From positions 1 to 60,931 of the forward strand of contig JAHXIV010000042.1 in assembly GCA_025655455.1 (NCBI GenBank): a DNA stretch of 60,931 bases. The letters are read 5' to 3'. This document shows, piece after piece, positions 17,917 through 25,581 of this stretch; the first letter of the stretch is position 1, and each line of letters opens with the position of its first letter. The DNA is from a gamma proteobacterium symbiont of Taylorina sp. (lineage in GTDB: Bacteria; Pseudomonadota; Gammaproteobacteria; GRL18). The notes below the pieces were generated by a model. The model was not told the origin of the DNA and did not search any database. It saw only the letters and a list, made by a program, of their open reading frames with translations. The position numbers and the translations under genes were made by a program.

Positions 17917-18753
17917 ATGCGCTTAGAATTAAGCAAAAATTTTGCTCAACTATGGGGAAAAAAAGATCCTTTTACTGAAGCAGAAAAACTCCAGGGAGAA
18001 GTCTTTCGTGCTTTAGAAGCACGTAGAACACTCCGATTTAGGTTGCATAATCAAAGCTATTTCATAAAAATTCACCGCGGCATCGGCTGGTTTGAAATTA
18101 TTGAAAATCTGTTGCGTTTACGTTTACCTGTTCTTGGTGCAAAAAATGAATATCTGGCTATTAAAAAACTTGAAGAACTGCATATAGATACTATGCACAT
18201 TGCCGGGTATGCTCTTAAAGGTGTCAATCCGGCTCAACAACAATCCTTTATTATTACCGAAGACCTGATTAATACCATCAGTCTGGAAGATTTTTGTGCT
18301 AACTGGAATGAGATACCCCCAGCTTTCAAACTGAAACAAACTCTTATCAGCAAGCTGGCCTCTATTAGTCGTACCCTGCATGAGAATGGCATCAATCACA
18401 GAGATTATTATCTCTGTCACTTCCTTTTAGATAAAAGTTTTTTATATAAAAAGCTGAAGAATAACTCTCAAGACCTGAACAATCAACAATTTAAAGTATC
18501 ACTCATTGATTTACATCGTGCACAAATACGCAATCAGACGCCGGAGCGATGGCGGGTAAAAGACATTGCCAGTCTCTATTTTTCTGCCATGCACATCGGC
18601 ATGACACAACGGGATTTTTTACGCTTTATGAAAATTTATCATCAGACTTCATTACATGATATTTATAAACAACATTATGACTTTTGGGAAAAAGTGAAAC
18701 AACAGGGACACAAACTATGGAAAAGAAAGCAGCGTAAAGGAGATGCTATATAG
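17917..18753 (+). CDS. waaP: LPS core heptose(I) kinase WaaP
   Basis: An inner-core kinase that phosphorylates O4 of heptose I, needed for outer-membrane stability. ATG 17917 (MRLELSKNFAQLW) aligns with the known WaaP N-terminus; an upstream in-frame TTG at 17884 is less likely. It has 278 residues. Signatures include DPFTEAEKLQGEVFRALEAR, FIKIHRGIGWFEIIENLL, SFIITEDL, HRDYYLCHFLL with the catalytic Asp near 163, and LIDLHRAQIR, all close to E. coli WaaP. The stop shares one base with the GTG of the next kinase (TAGTG), implying coupled translation. Confidence 0.94.
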   Translation: MRLELSKNFAQLWGKKDPFTEAEKLQGEVFRALEARRTLRFRLHNQSYFIKIHRGIGWFEIIENLLRLRLPVLGAKNEYLAIKKLEELHIDTMHIAGYALKGVNPAQQQSFIITEDLINTISLEDFCANWNEIPPAFKLKQTLISKLASISRTLHENGINHRDYYLCHFLLDKSFLYKKLKNNSQDLNNQQFKVSLIDLHRAQIRNQTPERWRVKDIASLYFSAMHIGMTQRDFLRFMKIYHQTSLHDIYKQHYDFWEKVKQQGHKLWKRKQRKGDAI

Positions 18754-19508
18754 TGGATCTCTGGTCAAAAAAACTATTTTGGCATATTATGCCTGAATAT
18801 AGAGATACAAGTTTGGGGAAGCTGTTTAAGAATTTTAATAATGCCTATCATTACGAGGGAGAATTTGTTGATGGTAATGTTTATAAGGTCTTAATTGATA
18901 ATAAAATTTATTATCTGAAAAAATATTCAAGGTTCAAAAGAATCCTGCCACGCTATTTTAGTTTTAGCAAGGTAAAAAGAGAGTGGAAAAATCTACTCTG
19001 GTTTCAAAAAATTGGGATTCCTGTTGCTAAAGTGGTGGCCTACGGACAGGAAACTCAAGGTGTAGTGGTTCAAAGAGGACTGCTGATTACAGAAGAATTG
19101 CAAGATTGTTATGATTTAAGCTATATTGTTAATAACAGGCCATCACTTATTAAACAAGCTGACTGGATTGCAGAAGTGAGTCATCAACTGGCTTGCATTG
19201 CCAGAAGATTACATACACATCACTTTGCTCATAATGATTTTAAATGGCGTAATATTATGGTTGATATTAAGGCAAAAAGCCCTAAAATCTATCTCATTGA
19301 TTGTCCTGCAGGCATGAAATGGTATCAACCATTTTTAGGCTATCGAATTATTAAAGATCTGGCCTGTCTGGATAAACTGGCTAAATATCATCTCAGTCAA
19401 AGCCGAAGAATGGCATTCTATAAAGATTATACACAATGTAAAAAACTAACATCCACACACAAAAAACAAATACGACAGATTTTAAAATTTTTTCATAATC
19501 GCGAATAA
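18753..19508 (+). CDS. WaaP/InaA-type LPS kinase
   Basis: A 251-residue kinase-fold protein with a GTG start preceded by AAAGGAGA. It has an ATP-lysine region (IYYLKKYSRF), LLITEEL, the catalytic loop HNDFKWRNIMV (about 159-169) and LIDCPAG in place of DFG. The HNDFKWRNI loop is that of Pseudomonas-type accessory LPS kinases (InaA/WapP-like). It probably phosphorylates a second position of the heptose region. It lies between waaP and another kinase gene, eight bases from the latter. Confidence 0.83.
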   Translation: MDLWSKKLFWHIMPEYRDTSLGKLFKNFNNAYHYEGEFVDGNVYKVLIDNKIYYLKKYSRFKRILPRYFSFSKVKREWKNLLWFQKIGIPVAKVVAYGQETQGVVVQRGLLITEELQDCYDLSYIVNNRPSLIKQADWIAEVSHQLACIARRLHTHHFAHNDFKWRNIMVDIKAKSPKIYLIDCPAGMKWYQPFLGYRIIKDLACLDKLAKYHLSQSRRMAFYKDYTQCKKLTSTHKKQIRQILKFFHNRE

Positions 19509-19516
19509 CAGGTTTT

Positions 19517-21001
19517 ATGATGCTTAATGGTTTGCAACTTTATCTATTGAAACGGGATGTCAGCGTTCCATTTCAAATCAATATTACCACCGATAATTTT
19601 CTTACCGGTATTGGCACTATCCTTGAGTGTGTTGAAGTCTTACGTTTATCTCCACAAAGAAAAATAGTCTGCAAGGCTGAATTTCAGGGACAAGTAGTGG
19701 TGGCTAAGCTGTTTTTACATCCTGACAAGGCAAAAAAAGATCAGGCAACAGAACTTTCAAGTTATGAAGATTTAATCAAAGCTCAAATCAACACACCAAA
19801 AAGACTGAGCTATGGCACACTCAATGAGTCTGGTTTTTATGTTTTATATGAATATATCGCTGATACCAGTGCCCTGGAAAAGCATATCTCTTTAAGGCCG
19901 GATGAACATTCTTTAAAGCGCATTAAAGATCTAATGCCTGTTATTGCACAAATGCATAATAGCAGAATTCAACAAATTGATATCCACCTGAATAATTTTG
20001 TATTAAACAAAACCCTCCAGTCTATTTGTATTGATTGTGGTGATATTGCAGGCCTACCTTCCTCAGCGGAAGATCGCCTGATACAAATACATAAAAATCT
20101 GGCCCATATCTTTTCACAATTACCCATCATTTATGATCAATCTATTAAAGATTTTCTTATGTCGTATCAGCTTGGAACCGTCTTAAGCAAGAAACTTTCT
20201 CATTCTGTTATCTGCCGTGAAATCAATCAGTGGAGACAATTGAGAATACAAACCGTGCTTGATGAAGCCTCTGGAAACGGCAGAAAATTTATCTATAAGA
20301 AAAACCGGCTGGAATTACAAATTTATAATAAAGAATTTTCCAATACACACTGGCAAACATTTTATCAGCAACTGGATAAACTGGTAGAAAATTCTCCCCG
20401 CTTAAAATCAGGCAAAACCACTACGGTTGCTCTGGCTCAATGCGGCAACACAAAAGTTGTCATAAAACATTATCATACTAAGGGTTTACTGCATTGGCTA
20501 AGAAGTTTCCAGCAATCTGATCCTGCCTGGAAAAGCTGGAAAAATGCTCATCAACTGATGGCATTAGGGATTAAAACACCAAAACCAATCGCCATTATAG
20601 TACAACACTCAGAGCAATTAAAAAACCAGGCTTTTTACCTCAGTGAATATGAACCTTCAGAAGATGCACTACTGCAATATAATAAAAAAACCAGCATTTC
20701 AAAAGAGCACCTGGATGATTTTGAACAACTTTTCTATTGTATGATCGCATCAAGAATGAGTCATGGTGAACTAAAGGCTGATAATATTCTATTAACTAAA
20801 GAGGGGCTGTCTCTTGTTGATTTAGACTGCATGAATTTCTATTCTCCTCTGACACAAGGGACAAAGAAAAAATCAACCGGATTTAAAAAAGCATTGCGTA
20901 AAGATTTACAGCAATTTATGAAAAGTTGGCCATTAAATTCAACCATGTACCAGCAATTTAAACAATTATTAAAACAATTACCTGAAAAACCAGCTTGTTA
21001 G
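19517..21001 (+). CDS. Second fused double kinase, with altered catalytic loops
   Basis: A 494-residue paralogue of the protein at 11241: both share a KLFxH/KxFLH ATP-lysine region, a LMPVI segment before the first loop, and a similar second half (KHYHTKGLL here, KRYNPKGLL there). In the first half the loop reads QIDIHLNNFVL, keeping Asp and Asn but losing the usual leading His, followed by DCGD. In the second half the loop is HGELKADNILL, with Glu where the catalytic Asp is expected, then LVDLDCM. The second half may thus be weak or non-catalytic. The first or both halves could act on core sugars. It ends the plus-strand kinase group and is followed at once by a long inverted repeat. Confidence 0.78.
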   Translation: MMLNGLQLYLLKRDVSVPFQINITTDNFLTGIGTILECVEVLRLSPQRKIVCKAEFQGQVVVAKLFLHPDKAKKDQATELSSYEDLIKAQINTPKRLSYGTLNESGFYVLYEYIADTSALEKHISLRPDEHSLKRIKDLMPVIAQMHNSRIQQIDIHLNNFVLNKTLQSICIDCGDIAGLPSSAEDRLIQIHKNLAHIFSQLPIIYDQSIKDFLMSYQLGTVLSKKLSHSVICREINQWRQLRIQTVLDEASGNGRKFIYKKNRLELQIYNKEFSNTHWQTFYQQLDKLVENSPRLKSGKTTTVALAQCGNTKVVIKHYHTKGLLHWLRSFQQSDPAWKSWKNAHQLMALGIKTPKPIAIIVQHSEQLKNQAFYLSEYEPSEDALLQYNKKTSISKEHLDDFEQLFYCMIASRMSHGELKADNILLTKEGLSLVDLDCMNFYSPLTQGTKKKSTGFKKALRKDLQQFMKSWPLNSTMYQQFKQLLKQLPEKPAC

Positions 21002-21083
21002 AGGTACTTGCAAAACTCCAGATTGCTTGATCTTTACCTCCCCCTTCAAAAAAGGGTGAAGCTGAGCAGTTTTGCAAGTACCT
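21002..21083. repeat. Element with 16-bp perfect terminal inverted repeats
   Basis: AGGTACTTGCAAAACT (21002-21017) and AGTTTTGCAAGTACCT (21068-21083) are perfect complements around 50 bases that include a second small pair (CCCCCTTC and GAAGC region). It starts one base after the kinase stop. It may act as a terminator between the kinase group and the carbamoyltransferase, but the sharp ends and C-rich core also look like a small MITE. No second copy was found in the window. Confidence 0.55.
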
Positions 21084-21175
21084 TGTTAATTTTATATTAC
21101 TCAATAGAAATACTTGTTAAAATGTTTCGTTATTTTTAATCAATCAACAAATTCTATACTAAGAAGGACATATCA

Positions 21176-22942
21176 GTGCCGCTGATCACGCTCGGGCTTT
21201 CAGGCTCTCTTAATCATGATCCCTCTGCCGCTCTTTTTATTGATGGCAAACTGGTAGCTGCTGCAGAGGAAGAGCGTTTTATCCGGGATAAACATGCCAA
21301 AGGCAAGATGCCTGTTGAAGCGACAAAGTTTTGTCTTGAATATGCAGGTATTACAGTTGCTGACATTGATATTGTTGCTGTACCCTATGCTGAAATTAAT
21401 CTGTCCACACCTGCTCGCTGGCATTATGCCAAACGCTACTGGTATGCCCCTGATCGAGCTTTGGATGCTTTATTTAACGGCAATCGTCGTTATCGTCGCT
21501 ATATCGGACGTATTAAAGCAATGTGTGAATCACTTGGCATTAACTGGTCCAAAATTCAATTCAAATCAGTTGAACATCATCTGGCTCACGCCAGCAGTGC
21601 CTATCATTTAAGCGGCTTTAAAGAAAAAACAGCGATTATGGGCATTGACGGCAAGGGTGAATATGCCACGACATTTTTCGGCTATGGTGAAAATGGTAAA
21701 ATTCATAAAATTAAAGAATTTTATGATCCAGATTCTCTGGGTGGTGTCTATGGCGCAATGACTGAATACCTGGGTTTTGAAATGCTCGATGGTGAATTCA
21801 AGGTCATGGGAATGGCACCCTATGGTAACCCGGATAAATATGATTTTTCACGCTTAATTTCTCTTGAAGAGAAAGCTGATGGTCTTAGTTTTAAGGTCAA
21901 TACCGATCTGGTCAATGTCATTGGTACACGACGCTATAAAGAAGAGGGCAGGGGATATTATTTTTCACCTGAATTAATTGACTGGCTGGGACCAAAACGT
22001 CAGGGTGATGAAATTGATGATCCCTATATTGACTATGCCGCCTCTATGCAGAAACTTTTTGAAGAAATTTCTCTGCAGTTAATGGATTATTATCTGGGTG
22101 ATATTATTGCAGAAACAGGAAAAATTGCATTCGCCGGTGGTGCCGCCCTCAATGTTAAATTAAATCAGAAAATCATTGCCCGTGAAGAAGTCAAAGAGTT
22201 ATTTGTCCAGCCTGCTGCATCGGATGCAGGTACTGCCATTGGCGCAGCTTCCTATGTTATTGCTGCCCGGGGTATTGAGCTGGAAAAAATGGAGCATGTC
22301 TTCCTGGGACCTGAATTTAGTAATGAGCAATGTATAGCCGCCTGTCAGACTTATCGGATAGAAGGCCAGGCAAATACTGCTCAAAACACAGTTCACTTTA
22401 AAAAAATTGATAATGTCCCCAAACAAATAGCGCAAATTCTGGCTGATGGCAATCCTGTCTCCTGGTTTCAGGGACGTATGGAATTTGGCCCCAGAGCATT
22501 GGGAGGTCGCAGCATTTTAGGTTGTCCCAGTGTGCCGGGTGTTGCCGATCGCATCAATGAACAAATCAAGTTTCGTGAACGCTGGCGTCCGTTTTGTCCC
22601 AGTATGCTGGATACAGTGGCACCTGTTATGTTGAAAACTGATCATCCCGCACCGTTTATGACATTTACCTTTGAAGTAAATGACGGCTGGGCTGAACGGG
22701 TTCCTGAGGTTGTACATGAGGACGGTACCGCCAGAGCACATGCAGTAAAAGAAGCCATTAATCCTCGTTATTATGCTTTATTAAAGGAAGTCGAAACATT
22801 AACAGGCAATGGTGTGGTATTGAATACCTCACTCAATCGTCGTGGTGAACCTGTGGTCTGTACACCGCAAGACGCACTGAATATGTTTTATGGATCTGAT
22901 TTACAATATCTGATTATGCAGGACATTCTGGTGACAAAATAG
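21176..22942 (+). CDS. Carbamoyltransferase, NodU/CmcH family
   Basis: A 588-residue O-carbamoyltransferase that moves the carbamoyl group from carbamoyl phosphate, through carbamoyl-AMP, to a hydroxyl group. It has the N-terminal ASKHA-like part: GLSGSLNHDPSAAL, AAAEEERFIRDKH, the metal-binding HHLAHASSAYH and DGKGEYATT. The C-terminal YrdC-like part has WFQGRMEFGPRALGGRSILG and LNTSLNRRGEPVVCTP. The start is GTG with AAGGA eight bases upstream. In Pseudomonas a carbamoyltransferase in the same place modifies heptose II of the LPS core, so that role is likely here by synteny. Confidence 0.9.
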   Translation: MPLITLGLSGSLNHDPSAALFIDGKLVAAAEEERFIRDKHAKGKMPVEATKFCLEYAGITVADIDIVAVPYAEINLSTPARWHYAKRYWYAPDRALDALFNGNRRYRRYIGRIKAMCESLGINWSKIQFKSVEHHLAHASSAYHLSGFKEKTAIMGIDGKGEYATTFFGYGENGKIHKIKEFYDPDSLGGVYGAMTEYLGFEMLDGEFKVMGMAPYGNPDKYDFSRLISLEEKADGLSFKVNTDLVNVIGTRRYKEEGRGYYFSPELIDWLGPKRQGDEIDDPYIDYAASMQKLFEEISLQLMDYYLGDIIAETGKIAFAGGAALNVKLNQKIIAREEVKELFVQPAASDAGTAIGAASYVIAARGIELEKMEHVFLGPEFSNEQCIAACQTYRIEGQANTAQNTVHFKKIDNVPKQIAQILADGNPVSWFQGRMEFGPRALGGRSILGCPSVPGVADRINEQIKFRERWRPFCPSMLDTVAPVMLKTDHPAPFMTFTFEVNDGWAERVPEVVHEDGTARAHAVKEAINPRYYALLKEVETLTGNGVVLNTSLNRRGEPVVCTPQDALNMFYGSDLQYLIMQDILVTK

Positions 22943-22999
22943 TAATAATAATTTACAGACATTGAGCATAAAGAAAAGTACCTTTTATACAATATCAGA

Positions 23000-24514
23000 T
23001 CAATCTTTTATTTTAAAAACCAGAGCAACATCATTTTTTTTATTTTTAAAGCTCTTTAATAATATTAAATTATCATCATGTTCCAGTGCACTCAACATAA
23101 TCGTATTTTTATGTTTAACCCACAATAAAAGGTATGAAAAATTATTATCTTTAAGGTACTCAATGTCAAATTGATCATAACTTTCATAGAAGCGTTTCTT
23201 CTCTAACTTACATTTTTGCTTAGTATAATAACTAAGCCGTTTCTCATTACAGGCAATTCTATCATCGGGTTTGATATATTGAGTTAACCATTCTCCACTT
23301 TGCTGCATTGGAAATTTTTTTGTTCCAATTTTAATAATGCTATCAAGAAATTGGATTGCAATAAATAGACTGAGAGTAAGCAACCATATTTTCTTTTTCT
23401 GCTGGCTTAAACGGGACATTGCATAATCTAAATACTGCACAAAAACTAGTCCAATTAATAATAATAATAAAACAGTATATCGTGTTGAGACAAACAATCT
23501 GCTGGTAATAAAAATAAGCAATATGAGTAATGCAATTGAGGAAAAATAATAAATAACATGAGACTCTTTCTTAATATTGACCCAGCCTTTATAGCTGCCG
23601 GTTAACCATATTCCAAAATAAACAAGATTGAAGTTATTGATGAGCTTGAATATGAGCATAGTCAATAAACCAGAGCCAATTATTAAGTGACTATAAGCTT
23701 CAGAATATTTGAATGGCAGGACATATTTAACAAAATTATCCGCTGCTAAATTAAAATTGCCAAAAATTTCATTTGCTGAAAAATAAACAATTTGGCTTGG
23801 AAGGTTATTAAAAATAATATATTGTAATTGCCTGGAAAATAGAATAACAATAATGGACATAAGACCAACAGAATAAAAAACAGAATTAAGTGCTAGTATT
23901 TTTTTTATTCTTTCAGCAATAGAATTGTTCTGGATGAATAGAAAATAAAATGGTGCAAGGACTGCAAATACAACCGCCTCAATTCTAAATAATGTCGCTG
24001 TAAATATACAACACTGCCATAACAGAGCATTTACTTTTTTATGATTTTGAAAATATAGAATAAATTGATAAATTGCCATTAAACTAAAGGCCCAAAATCC
24101 ATATTCTCTCCATATATCTCCTTTATAGTCATTTAAGGTCACAAAGGTAAGAATAAAAAGCATTGCAACCCATAGTCGAGCCCCATCAAATGCAATTTTT
24201 GAATAGAGTTTTACAAATATAACACTAATAATTGTTTCAAAAACTATAGTTAGAAAATATGCGGAATTTTCAAGGCTAAAGCCAGTGAGCTGATGAATGA
24301 ATGCAATAACAAAGGAATAAAAAGGCCATCCCCAAACTTTAAAGGCGGCACTAATACCACCATCAAGAAATGCCTTGGCAATATCTATGTATAAAATAGC
24401 ATCACGGGAAATAATATCTCTGGATATGAATAACCATAACGAGATAAGCACGCTTAAGAAAGCTGTAGTTACATATATATGTCTTTCAACCATTTCTATA
24501 ATTGTTTTGAACAT
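23000..24514 (-). CDS. GT-C-type integral membrane glycosyltransferase
   Basis: A 504-residue protein with about ten or more membrane spans. An early loop reads SRDIISRDAILYIDIAKAF, where the acidic residue before a Tyr resembles the catalytic loop of lipid-linked-sugar-dependent GT-C enzymes (ArnT, PMT and mycobacterial arabinosyl- and mannosyltransferases). A second loop has DYKGDIWREYGFW. The C-terminal 100 residues look soluble and periplasmic. It would use a polyprenyl-phosphate sugar in the periplasm. The nearby polyprenyl-pentose operon makes it the best candidate user of that donor. Its ATG directly follows the stop of the kinase-like gene (TAGATG), so the two are coupled. Confidence 0.75.
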   Translation of the reverse strand: MFKTIIEMVERHIYVTTAFLSVLISLWLFISRDIISRDAILYIDIAKAFLDGGISAAFKVWGWPFYSFVIAFIHQLTGFSLENSAYFLTIVFETIISVIFVKLYSKIAFDGARLWVAMLFILTFVTLNDYKGDIWREYGFWAFSLMAIYQFILYFQNHKKVNALLWQCCIFTATLFRIEAVVFAVLAPFYFLFIQNNSIAERIKKILALNSVFYSVGLMSIIVILFSRQLQYIIFNNLPSQIVYFSANEIFGNFNLAADNFVKYVLPFKYSEAYSHLIIGSGLLTMLIFKLINNFNLVYFGIWLTGSYKGWVNIKKESHVIYYFSSIALLILLIFITSRLFVSTRYTVLLLLLIGLVFVQYLDYAMSRLSQQKKKIWLLTLSLFIAIQFLDSIIKIGTKKFPMQQSGEWLTQYIKPDDRIACNEKRLSYYTKQKCKLEKKRFYESYDQFDIEYLKDNNFSYLLLWVKHKNTIMLSALEHDDNLILLKSFKNKKNDVALVFKIKD

Positions 24515-25180
24515 CTAGGATTCCCACCTCTGTTTCAGATTTTGGCAAGTCTGTAAAAAATCTTGTTGGAAATTTTTTTTATGGATACCGCATTGGCTAA
24601 GGTAACCTTGCTCAATTAACTGGTTGTTTTTCACTAGCCGTATATCTTCAGGAAGTCTAAAAATGTGCTTTAAATTCCTGATACGTTTAAAGTGGCTCAA
24701 TGAAGAACAACTAATACTCATATCTGAAATATCTATTAAACCAAATTTTTTCTCAGGGGTGACAATAATATTACCAAAATGGGCTGAACGGAAGAATATG
24801 CCTTTAGCATGTAATTCTGCCAAAAACCCCCCTAATCTAAGTAGAAACTCATCTTCAATTGACTTAGATTGCAGAAACTCTCTGACAGTGAGGCCATCCA
24901 GTTGTTGATAATGGACAGCTGTTCGTTTGATACTATTAATCTTGTACAAATCAATCAATGTGACGGTTGGAATATTGAGCTGCTTTAAGCGTTTGGCATT
25001 TTTAGCAAAACGCCGTGCAGGGGAATAAAGAGTAGCTTGTGAAATAAATCGCTTAACTCGAAATAGCTTGATAATGGAATGATCAACCAGCTCTAATACT
25101 TTTTTTCCATACTCATCATCAGCTAAAACAATAGAGCTTTGTGTGAGTTCATTAAACTCTGTTAGGCTAATCTTACGCAT
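24515..25180 (-). CDS. Divergent kinase-like LPS protein lacking the usual catalytic Asp
   Basis: A 221-residue kinase-fold protein, small for the family. Recognisable parts are IIKLFRVKRFIS (ATP-lysine region), YQQLDGLTVREFL, LGGFLAELHAKGI and the loop FFRSAHFGNIIVTPEKKFGLIDISDM. In that loop RS replaces the expected Asp pair, while the metal-binding Asn and a DFG-like Asp (LIDISD) stay. I recall a similar form in kinase-like proteins near Pseudomonas msbA, sometimes labelled toluene tolerance proteins. It could be an unusual kinase or a pseudokinase. It is first in a two-gene unit with the GT-C enzyme. Confidence 0.7.
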   Translation of the reverse strand: MRKISLTEFNELTQSSIVLADDEYGKKVLELVDHSIIKLFRVKRFISQATLYSPARRFAKNAKRLKQLNIPTVTLIDLYKINSIKRTAVHYQQLDGLTVREFLQSKSIEDEFLLRLGGFLAELHAKGIFFRSAHFGNIIVTPEKKFGLIDISDMSISCSSLSHFKRIRNLKHIFRLPEDIRLVKNNQLIEQGYLSQCGIHKKNFQQDFLQTCQNLKQRWES

Positions 25181-25252
25181 TGAGTGGCTATTATTCTATA
25201 TCTGTTGATTATAAAAGCATTAATTTTCCCATAAACAGCATAATAAATCAGC

Positions 25253-25284
25253 AAAAAACTCTCTAAAAAATTATACCCGTTATT
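25253..25284 (+). repeat. 32-bp sequence repeated at 42635
   Basis: AAAAAACTCTCTAAAAAA followed by TTATACCCG, then T/CTATT. It matches 42635-42666 at 31 of 32 positions. In both places it can be read in one frame as KKLSKKLYPL, and at 42635 it is the end of a decayed open frame. It is probably a piece of a once duplicated sequence. Confidence 0.6.
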
Positions 25285-25515
25285 GTACAATTGATACATG
25301 GAAACTTTATTAAATAATAGAGGTGTAGTTTGTTTATGAAAAAGCACATAAAAAAATAAGTTTGATGGTTTTTAAAAAATCTAAAAGCAACTGCGATACA
25401 GAGTAATCACACTGAAAAATTTAATATTGGTGTTATAAAAATCAATATTGGAATCAGAATCATAAAAGCAATATAATAGGAAAATTATAATTATTAAAAC
25501 ATCTTTATCTTTTTG

Positions 25516-25542
25516 TTGACAGAAAATTGTATCAATTATAAT
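25516..25542 (+). promoter_or_regulatory. Sigma-70 promoter for the alpha/beta hydrolase gene
   Basis: A consensus -35 TTGACA (25516-25521) and a consensus -10 TATAAT (25537-25542) are separated by 15 bases, two short of the optimum. They lie 40 bases before the ATG at 25582. Confidence 0.5.
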
Positions 25543-25581
25543 TAAAGACAATCTAGCTTTGTTTCTTTTCGGGAATAAACA

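Larger units (their letters stand above)
25181..25581. other. AT-rich intergenic stretch with promoter and a duplicated 32-mer
   Basis: A 400-base divergent region. On the left, the kinase-like gene starts on the minus strand at 25180. At 25253-25284 lies a 32-base sequence repeated at 42635-42666 with one mismatch. A promoter for the rightward gene is at 25516-25542. The rest is low-complexity AT-rich DNA in which I see no gene. Confidence 0.6.

Noticed and set aside
25162..25347. 61-codon minus-strand frame upstream of the kinase-like gene
   Set aside because: It overlaps the start of the better supported gene, lacks a ribosome site and contains the duplicated 32-mer.
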